Source: Argyresthia goedartella (lineage: Eukaryota > Arthropoda > Insecta > Lepidoptera > Argyresthiidae). Taken from it: a stretch of DNA of 64,000 bases. The first letter of the stretch is position 1. Each line of letters starts with the position of its first letter. Shown piece after piece: positions 53,558 to 63,999 of the stretch. The DNA lies in the NCBI GenBank assembly GCA_949825045.1, contig OX463816.1, positions 18,487,243-18,551,242 on the forward strand. Reading direction: 5' to 3'. Below the pieces are notes generated by a model that searched no databases, had not been told where the DNA came from, and worked only from the letters and a program-made list of their open reading frames with translations. The position numbers were made by a program, and so were the translations under genes.

Positions 53558-54192
53558 GTTTCCTAGTAGGAAATCGATTCACGGACGGTTGTAGGGTTGT
53601 TTTTTTTTGCCGCGTTGTAGTGGGAGAGGGTACCTCAGATTGGTCGGCAATCTTTGTTGTGAGTGAGTCTTTTGTGGTCGGTATACCACAATTTAGGTTC
53701 ATTTTCGGTTAGTGAACGTATAATTAACGATTTAGTTAACGATTATTATAAATTTGTAGTCGGAAACTACTGTTGTGTGCATAAGGATTAAAAGGTCATT
53801 CCGCGAAGTAACTATATTGTATTACTTGTGGTAGAGCGTCGGGTTCTATAGTATTGCAGTGTTATTTCGGTTTACAGAGCAGGGTCAGGCTATTTAAGGG
53901 GTATTAAGCTGATTTTGCTATTTGCACCACCCTTTTTTTATAATAAATTTTTGTGTGTTATTTTTTATTGTGCTTTATGATTCTCTAATTGATTTAGAGT
54001 GTATAGTTATAAGGTGTTATCCACAGGGCGACCATATTAAATATTTTTAGGACTTAATTGTGTTTGTAGTCACTTCAGTTTTGACAACTTAGTTTTAATT
54101 TCTGTGCCCAGCGCTGACGGGCAAGTGTTGGTCTCTGGCTATACTTAGTTCGGTAGTGAAGTATAGGACCAGAATCCATTGAATCGGTCAAC

Positions 54193-55983
54193 ATGGCATC
54201 TTCACCCTTGACGGTACTGCGGAATGGTGTCCGGGAGGAAATGAGATGGCTCGCCCATACTCATCAGTATGTGGAGTGACCGGACATGGATGATGTCCTG
54301 CTCAAGCGTGTGGAGGACGCAATGACACGCGTCGGGAAGGTGTGTCGGCTGGCTGCGGAGGCTGAAGCTCTCGGGCTTACTGATGAAGCTTCGGTGGCTA
54401 CAGTGAAACAGCTCTGCGCGGATGCTGACCAAGCGATGGAATGCTTGGGTGACATCGAGCGTCGCGCGGAGAAAATTAAGCGGTCGCGAAGGAATGACCG
54501 TGGGGAGGGTAACGGAGACCACCCCCGAAGGGTGTTGTTGGACGGCTGCCACACCTGGAGATTCCGGCCTTCAGTGGGGCAATTGATGAGTGGCCGGCCT
54601 TCATCAATTTATTTGATAGTTTGGTCCACGGTCGGGACGACCTGGACAACGCCTACAAGTTGGCCCAACTATTGATGGTTCTGCGGGGTGAACCGAAGGA
54701 GTTGGTCGGTCACCTAACGGTCACGGCGGGCAACTACGATATAGCAAGGTCCATATTGTTGGACCGCTACCAACACAAACGGCGGTTGGTTGATGCGCAG
54801 CTAGGGAAGCTGTTTAGCATCCCTAGAGTAACCCGGGATGTTGACATCCGAGTACAGGTGCTCAACCCTGTGCTGGTGGCCACTAAGGCCCTTCAGAACC
54901 TTGGTCTTCCGGTAGGCCAATGGTCATATATTGTTCTATATATGGTTTTGTCACGGTTGCCTGCAGCTGTTCAAAGTCGGTTTGAACAGCTGCATGGGGG
55001 CAGTAGCACGGAACTGCCCACACTTGTCCAATTGACAGATTTTTTGGAGGGTGAATGCAGGTGATGTGACACACTGGTCATGGAGGCCAGTGTGCAGCGC
55101 CAACCCGCGCGGTTGCGGGAGGGGCCGCGCCCCCCGCCCCCACGGGGGGGTGGGAGGTCGAAACAATTTGGCGTTTTGAATGCCGCGCCGTCGTGTGCAC
55201 TGCGACAGTGCCGGTCATGACGTGACCAGTTACGCCAAATTTAAGGCGCTCGGGGTAGCTGCCCGCAGGAAGATAGTTTTTCGTCATCGATTGTGTTTCG
55301 GTTGTTTGGGGCCGCACACGCTGAGCGAGTGCTCGCGCGCGTTCCCGTGTGAGTGCTGTGGTGGCAAGCACCACATAGTGTTGTGCCTAAATTGGTCAGG
55401 CCCTTCGGATGGTCACCAGGGCCGGACTCAGGGTGGTCGGCCACAGGGCCCAACCAGGGCTGGACCCAGTCCCCCTCCGGGAAACGGGAGTCACCAACGG
55501 GGTGACTGGGGTACCCGCGGACGGGACCCCCCCCCGAGGGGAAGGGGGCAGCGCGGGGGGTAACATGCGGGATAGCCGGGGTTCGTTCGCCGCTGTCCAC
55601 GGTCAGCGAGGACTTCGGGCCGCTGGCTCACCATGTGTTACGGGCGGGAGTCAGATGGCACCTATGAGTGGCGTGAAGGCTGGGAGTCCACCACCTTCTG
55701 CGCCACCCTGCCCGTCGCTCTGGGAGGCGAACAGTCGGATGTCGCCCGTATTCCTAGAGCGCCCCAGGTTGGATCCGCTCTCCCCCATTCATCCACGGTG
55801 CGCACCGGGCACACCGTACACCGTCCGGTATGGTCAGATACCGGGACAGCGAGGGGCCTATTATACGGGTTGGGACCCCTTGATGCTCATACGGTCTGAT
55901 ATGCCGGTTGCATATCAGCAGCCGAGTTACTCCGAGGCCGACGGAGGTCTCAGCGGGTTCGGATCCCGCGGAGGTTCCCGCTA
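54193..55983 (+). pseudogene. BEL copy 2 Gag, broken
   Basis: It starts MASSPLTVLRNGVREEM, with the same layout as the intact Gag of copy 1. A TGA replaces an Arg codon at 54278, a frame change occurs near 54530, a stop follows GECR near 55063, and there is a further change near 55180. The zinc fingers (VHCDSAGHDVTSYAKF, CFGCLGPHTLSEC, CECCGGKHHIVLC) remain, with one Cys changed to Tyr. Confidence 0.85.
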
Positions 55984-56029
55984 GGGACACGCCGCCCACT
56001 TACAGGGTGCCGCCACTCCACAGACGGTC

Positions 56030-57852
56030 ATGCTCCCCACCGCCTCTGTGATAGCGTGGAGTTTGGACGGCAAGTCATGTGTGGCACGAGCACTATTGGA
56101 CTCGGGGGCCCAGGGGTGCTTAGTCTCGTGCAACCTTGTAAGACGGTTGGGCATTTCGGTAAGGGAGTATCCACATTCCATTCGGGGAATTGGGAACACG
56201 GAAGTCGGTTCCGTTAAGGGAGTATGTCGGATTACTCTCTCGTCACGGGTGGATTCATCGGTGAATCTGACGGTCACTGCATTAGTCATGCCTAATGTGA
56301 TGGGCTCACACCCTCACGTACGGTTGTCGCCGGCTGTGGCTGACCCGGAGTTTGATATTCCGGGCCCAGTAGACATTTTATTGGCTGTTGATGCCCTGGG
56401 ATACCTGTTAGTGCCAGGTGTCCACGTGTTGCAGGCGACTGGTCTGGTTTCGGCAACACCAGATTGGGCCATGCGGTAATGGGTCCGGTCATGCCGGTTG
56501 CCCCACGCCTAGCGACTAGTAGTCCCTTATTCAGTTCTGTACTCTCGGAGGTGATACAGAAATTTTGGGAGGTGGAGGAACCACCTACCGTCCGCCGGTT
56601 GGACCCGGTTGAAGAAGAGTGTGAACAGTTTTATCGGAACAATACTGGTCGCCTTCGGTCAGGTCGATTTATCACACGTCTTCCATTCCGGAGTGATCGC
56701 CCACCGTTGGGCAGATCACACCATGCAGCCGAGACGCGGCTTCTGTCGATGGAACGACGCATGAAGCGTGACGGGATTTTCCGGCAGAAGTACGTCGACT
56801 TCATGCGGGAATACGAGTCGCTCGGCCACATGTCGGTTTCGGGTATCGACTGGAAGCGTGAAGACCACTGCTTCCTGCCTCATCACGCGGTCTTGAGGAC
56901 CCCGGAGGACAAAATACGGGTAGTGTTCGATGGATCGGCATCAACATCTAACGGCATGAACCGGAATCCGGATGTCAGCTACAAACATGTTGTGTTTGTA
57001 GCTGACATCCGGATGATGTTTAGGCAGAAGATCATTCACCCTGACGATAGACGGTATCAGCTGATACTGTGGCGAGAGAACCCAGATCAGCCTATCAAGG
57101 TGTACGAGCTGAACACCAACACGTACGGGCTACAGTCTAGTCCTTATTTGGCGATTCGCACTCTGCGGGAGTTAGCGGATCGAGAACGGTTAAATTTCCC
57201 TAGAGGAGCAGCGATCCTGGAGCAGGATCTCTACGTGGACGATATCTGTACGACCGGTGCAGATTCCGTAGAGGAGGCGCTCGCTCGACGGGACGAGCTA
57301 GTTGAGCTCTTACGGGGTGGAGGTTACGAGCTCCGGAAATGGATGTCGAACTCTCCAGAGTTACTGTCTGGTCTTCCGGATGACTACCAGCAGGATCCCC
57401 ACATTTTCGAAAATCTCGAAAATCCGAATATGTTGTCGGTATTAGGCGTCCAGTACCAGCCGGTGTCAGACATGTTTTCGCATCGGGTCGAGATTGGAGA
57501 TTTTTGTGGCGAATCGGGTTTCGCAGATTTTGAATTCGGAGGTTCCCTTAATCTGGAGACATGTTCCAGGGGAAATGAACCCAGCAGACTAAGCGTCTCG
57601 TGGGTGTCACGCTCCGGAGTTAGTTGGACATCCCTTGTGGTGGGGTCCAAAATGGTTGACTCAAGCCGAATCGGATTGGCCAATGAGTCCACGCGTTACC
57701 TCGGCGAACGGCGCCTTGACAGTCGGTGTCTGTACGACGCAACCAGAGCCGGAATAGGAGTTCAGCCTGCTGGAACGGTACAGCTCGCTCGACAAGCTGG
57801 TCAATGTGACCGCCTGGATCTTCCGATTTGCGCGGCATTGTCGCAATTCTGA
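56030..57852 (+). pseudogene. BEL copy 2 protease and reverse transcriptase, with internal replacement and deletion
   Basis: The protease (ALLDSGAQGCLV) is at 56030-56479 and the RT from 56464. Compared with copy 1, the segment between NGMN and FVADIRMM has been replaced by an inverted copy of the following bases (palindrome 56966-57014). At 57492 the frame jumps from SHRVE to GDFCGESGFADF, deleting about 560 bp that encode the RNase H-like block. The YVDD box survives (QDLYVDDICTT). Confidence 0.85.
56966..57014. repeat. Perfect 22-bp palindrome, 5-base loop, absent from BEL copy 1
   Basis: Arms 56966-56987 and 56993-57014, loop tgttg. The right arm is native RT coding sequence; the left arm is its inverse and replaces about 60 bp present in copy 1. 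Confidence 0.95.
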
Positions 57853-58840
57853 GGCGCAACGGGTGCGGACACAGGTCCTGACACCACGGGAACGGAACCA
57901 TGCGTTGTTCGCATTGGTACGGAACGTGCAGACGGTGCACTTTAAGTCCGAACTGGACATTCTGAGACGCGGACGCGTCCAACTGAAGGGAGCTGTGGCT
58001 CGGCTCAACCCGTTTATTGACCCTCAAGGATTGCTGAGGGTAGGAGGTCGGCTGCGGAATGCCAACCTGCCTTATGCGGCTCGCCACCCGTTTTTACTCC
58101 CTAGGAAAGGGAAGTTGGTCGAAGTATTGATACAGGATCGACACATTCGGAATGGGCATTTTGGATGCCACGCCTTGATGGCGTTTCTCCAGCGCGAGTT
58201 CTGGATTCTATCGGGAAGACGCTTAGTGCGTAGCGTCGTATTTCGGTGCCTGCCTTGTTATCGGGCCAAGGCGGCTACGATGCAGCCCCAGATGGGCGAT
58301 TTGCCCTCGGATAGGGTTAACGAAATCCGGCCCTTTGCGGGTGTCGGAACGGATTTCGCGGGACCATTCATGGTCAAGTTTTCACAGCTACGGAACGCCA
58401 GATTAGTGAAGGCATACCTGTGCGTCTTCGTGTGCTTGGCCACGAAGGCAGTCCACTTGGAGGTGGTCAGTGACCTCACTACAGAGGCATTTATCGCATG
58501 TCTGGATCGGTTCGTCTCACGAAGGGGCCTCCCGACATTAATCCGTTCGGACAACGGCACAAATTTTGTCGGAACCAGGCGATATCTGCAGGAGGTCACT
58601 CAATTCCTGAACGGTAACCAGGACGCCATCGGTACGGCTTGCTCCCGACGAGAGATTGAATGGGTTTTCAGTCCGCCGGGATGTCCTCATTGGGGAGGAA
58701 TTTTTGAGGCTGCGGTTAAATCGGCTAAGTCGCACCTGACGAGGATCATCGGTGAGACCTCTCTACGCTTTGAAGAGCTTGCGACGCTGTTCTGTAAAAT
58801 TGAAATGACACTGAACTCGCGTCCGTTGTGCCCGCTCAGT
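57806..58840 (+). pseudogene. BEL copy 2 integrase, truncated
   Basis: Open through the zinc-binding block (HIRNGHFGCHALM ... FRCLPC), VGTDFAGPF, IRSDNGTNF and GGIFEAAVKS, and cut after LNSRPLCPLS. The C-terminal domain, polypurine tract and 3' LTR are missing. Confidence 0.88.
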
Positions 58841-58876
58841 GTACTTTGTCGTTATAAATAACGACAAAGTACACTG
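58837..58876. repeat. Perfect 19-bp palindrome at the BEL copy 2 breakpoint
   Basis: cagtgtactttgtcgttat, centre aa, and its inverse. The first four bases are the last integrase bases. Confidence 0.95.
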
Positions 58877-58927
58877 ACCATCAATTACGCTACAATACAT
58901 ACAAGTTTTTCATCAAGCCTTGTGATG

Positions 58928-58955
58928 TTGTGACTATATAAATATATAGTCACAA
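58928..58955. repeat. Perfect 13-bp palindrome with aa centre
   Basis: ttgtgactatata, aa, tatatagtcacaa; 50 bp past the previous one and of the same type. Confidence 0.93.
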
Positions 58956-59235
58956 CAATTGCAATATGACGAGTTTTTGTTTTATTCACTGATTATTATT
59001 ATTCACTGATATTTGAGTTTTATTTGTATATTGGTAATGCTATTTGAATGTTTTCATTTAGCTTTGTTTTGTCACTGCTACACTGTGTACAATGTTGGAT
59101 TATTGTGTATTTTTTCACTTAATTTAACACTTATGTAATATTTTTCATAGTAAATGTATGGTATAGCACTTGATTTACATTATTACACAAAAGTTTGTCC
59201 CTTTATTGGTCTATTTATTTATTATTATATACACA
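58956..59235. other. AT-rich spacer, nothing recognised
   Basis: No ORF or known repeat between the BEL breakpoint and the mariner element. Confidence 0.5.
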
Positions 59236-60488
59236 GTCAGGTCATAAGTTCTGTCACACAATAAAAACTTTTGAATTTAGAACGCTGGCCACAAAAAAGT
59301 TTATTGAATTCGAATTTCGAATTTTTCATGAAAATAAAAATGTGTACTTTTTAGAATTTTCCTCATTTTTAAATATGGAGTGGACACTTAAAGAAGACCG
59401 TGTCGCAGTTATTGCGTTGCATCGTTGCGGTTACGCGCCAATTCAGATTTTCGACTTACTGAAAAATTTGAATATAACCAAAAGATTCGTTTATCGTACC
59501 ATAAAACGATACAATGAAGACTCTAGTGTAGATGACAGGTCAAGAAGTGGTCGCCCTCGCTCTGTTAGGACTCCAGCAGTAATAAAAGCTATGAAGGCGC
59601 GAGTTCAAAGAAATCCCATACGTAAGCAGAAACTGTTGGCCCTTCAGATGGGGTTAAGCAGGACCAGAAAAACAGGACATCGTTTGGACGCTCGTTTAAT
59701 GGACCTGAGACTGAAGAGATGCCGCGCTTTGTTCAAGCGGTACGCGGGAAAAAAGCATCGGGAAATTCTGTTTTCGGATGAAAACATTTTCACCGTGGAA
59801 GAGAGCTACAACAAACAAAATGATAAGGTGTACGCACACAGCAGTGAAGAAGCGAGCAACCGTATTCCGCGTGTCCAACGAGGTCATTTTCCATCCTCGC
59901 TCATGGTTTGGTTGGGAGTCTCTTATTGGGGCTTAACTGAGGTACATTTTTGTGAGAAAGGCGTAAAAACGAATGCAGTTGTGTATCAAAATACAGTCCT
60001 CAAGAACCTTGTGGAACCTGTTTCTCATACCATGTTTAATAACAGGCACTGGGTATTCCAACAAGATTCTGCGCCAGCTCATAGAGCGAAAATCACACAA
60101 GACTGGCTGGCGGCGCGTGAAATCGACTTCATCCGGAACGAAGACTGGCCCTCCTCCAGTCCAGATTTGAGTCCGTTAGATTACAAGATATGGCAACACT
60201 TGGAGGAAAAGGCCTGCTCAAAGCCTCATCCTGATTTGGAGTCACTCAAGGCATCCTTGATTAAGGCAGCCGCCGATATTGACATGGACCTCGTTCGTGC
60301 TGCGATAGACGACTGGCCGCGCAGAATAAAGGCCTGTATTCAAAATCGCGGGGGTCATTTTGAATAAACTTTATTACCATAAGAATCTATGTTTTATTAA
60401 GTTCATTTTGCTATATAAATGTTTACATAAATAATAAACATGTCTAAATTATTTCATATTGCACATGTGACAGAACTTATGACCTGAC
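59236..60488 (+). mobile_element. maT-type (DD37D) mariner element, 1.25 kb
   Basis: The ends gtcaggtcataagttctgtc (59236 inward) and its inverse (to 60488) match over at least 23 bp. TA follows on the right; on the left the expected TA is CA, so one base has changed or the duplication was imperfect. A single transposase frame lies between. Near-identical TIRs and an uninterrupted frame point to recent activity. Confidence 0.9.
59375..60367 (+). CDS. maT/mariner transposase, 330 aa, open but with an internal deletion
   Basis: The start is chosen at MEWTLKEDRVAVIALHRCGY, where family similarity begins; the frame is open further upstream but without homology. The N-terminal helix-turn-helix region includes YRTIKRYNEDSSVDDRSRSG and RPRSVRT. 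The catalytic core has ILFSDENIFTVEESYNKQND (first Asp), VFQQDSAPAHRAK (second Asp) and SSSPDLSPLDYKIWQHLE (third Asp, 37 residues after the second, hence DD37D). It ends IKACIQNRGGHFE. Near residue 97 MGLSRT joins RKTGHRLD directly; relatives have about 15 more residues there (end of the second DNA-binding motif), so an in-frame deletion is likely and would harm TIR binding. Confidence 0.92.
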   Translation: MEWTLKEDRVAVIALHRCGYAPIQIFDLLKNLNITKRFVYRTIKRYNEDSSVDDRSRSGRPRSVRTPAVIKAMKARVQRNPIRKQKLLALQMGLSRTRKTGHRLDARLMDLRLKRCRALFKRYAGKKHREILFSDENIFTVEESYNKQNDKVYAHSSEEASNRIPRVQRGHFPSSLMVWLGVSYWGLTEVHFCEKGVKTNAVVYQNTVLKNLVEPVSHTMFNNRHWVFQQDSAPAHRAKITQDWLAAREIDFIRNEDWPSSSPDLSPLDYKIWQHLEEKACSKPHPDLESLKASLIKAAADIDMDLVRAAIDDWPRRIKACIQNRGGHFE

Positions 60489-61090
60489 TATGCATTTTTA
60501 TTTAATTTTCATCACGGAGATACATTGAATGATGTTTACTTAGAATAGCAACGCGCAATCCTATAGCCGATGTCACTACTGCATGATGTGTGCTCCGGTT
60601 CTCTCGACTGCCCCCGTTTGTTAAATGATATTATAAAATTGGCTTCCCCAACGAAACGTACAAAACTTTGTACAAGGCACGATTGTACAAAACTTTTTCA
60701 CGTCCCTCACAACCGCACTAACTTTGCATCAAACACGTCTCAGGTTGCCTAATACGTTTATTACTAATAATTGAAATCAAAAGTCACTGTCTTTTCCTTG
60801 TTCACTGCACTTTTGTTATTTTTATGAAGTTGTCCACGATCTTCTTTTTTTTCGAATTGTACTTTCCCTTTTTTCCTGTTATATCACATGTTACCTAGAC
60901 TGTCAATGTTAACACATTGCCAGTCTAGGATATGATAAGCCATATAACGACCAGTACCAACCCTACGTCTGATATAATGTAGGACAGTCAATTTGTTAAC
61001 ATAATAACATTCCCACCCCTTATTTCAAAATTACCGTTTTGACCATTTCCACCCCTTAACCCTTTTATCTACACACGTATCATAAACCCT
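60489..61090. other. Spacer with composite repeat A end
   Basis: Contains an imperfect 16-bp palindrome near 60893-60928 (cctagactg ... cagtctagg). At 61066-61090 it has the inverse of gagggtttatgatacgtgtg, the far end of composite repeat A. No gene seen. Confidence 0.5.
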
Positions 61091-61347
61091 CTTTAGTCAA
61101 TAGTCAAAGTACTTTATTACTGTAGATATTTACATATACTTAGCAAACGTCATTTTTTGCCTCTTCTCTACATTGGACCACTGTGGGAGAAGAAGGGCGT
61201 AGAAACTCCCACAGATTTATTTTTAGATCTCTTTTAAAAATAGGTTGTGCTTAACTAATACAAATATTAAAAAAATAATTGTTATGATTAATAAGCAGGA
61301 ATAAATAATTACAAAATTATTAACAGCAAGGTCTGTGTTGAGCCAGA

Positions 61348-62582
61348 TTAACCCCATACAGTCCTGTCATTTAAGTAATCTTGAACATTGTAATATCCCT
61401 TTTTCGACAAAGTCGCTTTAACATGCTTTTTAAATTGCTCAAATGGCAATTTCAAAATCTCCAGAGGTATCTTATTGTAGTAGAGAATGCACTGACCCTT
61501 GAAAGAATTGCTAACCTTCGCGAGTCTAAAACGGGGCGCATATAGTCTGTGATTATTTCTTAGGTTAACATTACAGCTGTCGCTAAGTTTGGAAAATGTT
61601 GTAAGGTTCTTGCGTACATACATTATATTTTCGAAAATAAATTGACTAGCTACTGTTAGTATGTCAATTTCTTTAAAAAGCTCTCTTAAGGAGTCTGTTC
61701 GTTTTAAATTATAAATTGCTCGAATAGCTCTTTTCTGTAAAATAAAAATAGTTTGAATATCCGCTGCTTTCCCCCACAACAAGATACCATAGGACATCAC
61801 ACTATGAAAGTAACTAAAATATACTAGCCTAGATGTAGCCACATCCGTGCTTTGTCTGATGTTCCTAACAGCGTAAGCCGCAGAACTTAATTTACCAGCC
61901 AATTTATCTATGTGGGGTCCCCACTGCAATTTGCTATCAATGGTTATTCCAAGAAACTTCGTATCATTTACCAATTCTAAAGTGCTGTTGTCTAAACTGG
62001 TCTCAACTTGCCTGACATTTGGAAGTGAGAATTTGATACACTTGGTTTTACCAGCGTTTAACAATAAATTATTAACTGTGAACCAATTCAAGGTTAAAGA
62101 CAATACACCATTAACATCATCAAAATCTCCTTTTTGTCTTTCAATTTTGAAGACCATTGAATTTCTAATTTCTCCACCATGAAAGGCAGATCATTAATAT
62201 ATACCAGGAATAAGAAAAGGCCTAATATGGAACCTTGTGGAAGGCCAATTTTAACACCCGATCCATCAGATTTTACGCCGTTAACTTCTGCCTTTTGAAT
62301 TCTATTGCTTAGGTATGATCTTAGTAGATCCAACGCTTTATTTCTAACTCCGTAATGATTTAATTTAATTAATAGCGTATTATGATCAACACAATCAAAC
62401 GCCTTCGACAGGTCGCAAAAAACTCCGATAGCATCCTGTGCGGCCTCCCATGCAGAATAACTATGAGATACAAGGGTAATAATCCGTAGTCGATTTACCC
62501 CTAGTGAAACCATATTGTTTAGCGTGGAGTTGTTTTGTACGGTTGAAGTGTGAGAGCATTTGATTGAGTATAATCTTTTCAA
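61348..62582 (-). pseudogene. ORF2, second half: RT palm and thumb, catalytic box deleted
   Basis: 62582-62182 has GVFCDLSKAFDCVDHNTLL and KIGLPQGSILGLFLFLVYIN, then DLPFMVEKLEIQ. The next block (62157-61348) begins VFKIERQKGDFDDVNGVL and has WFTVNNLLLNAGKTKCIKF, KFLGITIDSKLQWGPHIDKL and YGILLWGKAADIQTIFILQK, ending YYNVQDYLNDRTVWG. The F/LADD box expected between the two blocks is missing; the copy at 20840-22150 keeps it, so roughly 30 bp were lost here. Confidence 0.85.
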
Positions 62583-63999
62583 ATATTTTACTTAGTGTTG
62601 GAAGAACAGATATTGGTCTGAAATTTGAAGGATCGCCCTTATCTCCCGATTTGAACAGCGGTATAAGTTTACTGTGTTTCATGAGGTCTGGACAAGCCCC
62701 ATCGTCAACACATTTATTGAATATATAAGCTAAGTGTGGGGCTATAACTAGAATTACTGAACCAATGACTTTGACTGATATACCCCACAGGTCTTCCGTA
62801 TTTTTTAAGTTAAGTAATTTAAACGTTTTGACAATGTCCTGGGGATATACATGATGAAATTTTAAATATACATTACTGACGCTAGTGTTATTTTTTAATA
62901 AAGTCTCTGCTTCAAATGGAGATGAATTTAGACGGTCCGTTGTGAGTACGGGTACATTGGTGAAGAATGTTTCAAAAGCTCGAGCAACATCAGCGTTGGA
63001 TTTAACAACATCATCACCTATCTTTAGGCAGAATTCACTGTCCCTTGGTATAACTTTGCCAGTTTCGCGGTTTATTATTTGCCAAACTGTTTTCATTCTA
63101 TTATTTGAATTTTGAATTTTTCTATTAATGTGTAAAGTTTTTGCAGTTCTACAAACCAACTTGAAAGTTTTGGAATATTTTTTAACATAGTCATGAAATT
63201 TTCGATCAAAGTTATAGGTTTTTTGATCATAAAGGTCATCATACAAGATAACTCTACTTTTACGAATTCCAAACGTTGCCCAGTCATTAAATTTAGATTT
63301 ACCGTTGTAGTCACTGACTTTCTTTAATTTGAAAACTTTATTGAATTCTGTCTGAATAATGTTGAAGAAGTCTGAGTAGATTTTGTTTGGGTTCTGTTCA
63401 TTAAAATCCGGTACTGGCAAATTTATATCTAAGTTTTTCGTATATGTCTCTAGTCTATGGGATGTAATAGGCCTATAAAATGATGGACTAGTCTTATCCT
63501 TAATAGTAATTGGGAATGAAACTGTTTGACCACTGTGATCGGAGGGTAAGCAGTTAATTACACTTTTACTTGTGAATGCACAGTCACAAAAAACGTTATC
63601 TAAGCAAGTTTGGCTGGTAAGTGTAATTCTAGTCGGCTCTAGAAATACATGACATAAATTAAATGATTTGAACAGAGTTATTAATCGTCGCTTCAGTGTT
63701 GTATCTACAAGCAGATCTACATTAAGATCGCCACAAATAATTATCTTTTTTCTGTTATTACAAAGTTTAATGAGGGCTTCCTCCATAATTTTCTCAAATA
63801 TTTCGAAATTGCCATGGCCTTTTTCATCCCTCGGTGGCCTGTAGACATAAACAATAATATGGCTATCTAACTCAACACAGGATACCTCTATTTGTCTTTC
63901 AACAGTAAGTGCAAGAATATCTTTCCGTTGTTTCACCTTAATATTATTTTTCACTAAGATTAAAGAACCACCTCTATCAGCAGTCTTTCTATTGTAACA
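62461..63999 (-). pseudogene. ORF2, first part: endonuclease and start of RT, open to the right edge
   Basis: Open from 63999 leftwards. Endonuclease blocks are RKTADRGGSLILV, IIVYVYRPPRDEKG, KKIIICGDLNVDLLVD, TRITLTSQTCLDNVF and INCLPSDHSGQTVSF (the SDH active-site motif). Then come FNDWATFGIRKSR, KTVWQIINRETGK, LMKHSKLIPLFKSGDKGDPS and NFRPISVLPTLSKIFEKIIL, up to KQYGFTRGKSTTD. There a one-base shift near 62470 leads into the next block. The endonuclease nicks target DNA; the RT primes on it. Confidence 0.88.

Larger units (their letters stand above)
53017..58840 (+). mobile_element. BEL/Pao LTR retrotransposon, copy 2, lacking its 3' end
   Basis: Starts at tgtttaatatttatgcttcgg, the same LTR tip as copy 1, and runs on the + strand through leader, gag, protease, RT and integrase. 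It stops inside integrase at cccgctcagt (58840), where a 19-bp palindrome begins. No 3' LTR follows. It has deletions and stops throughout (listed below). It is in inverted orientation relative to copy 1, 10.3 kb away. Confidence 0.9.
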
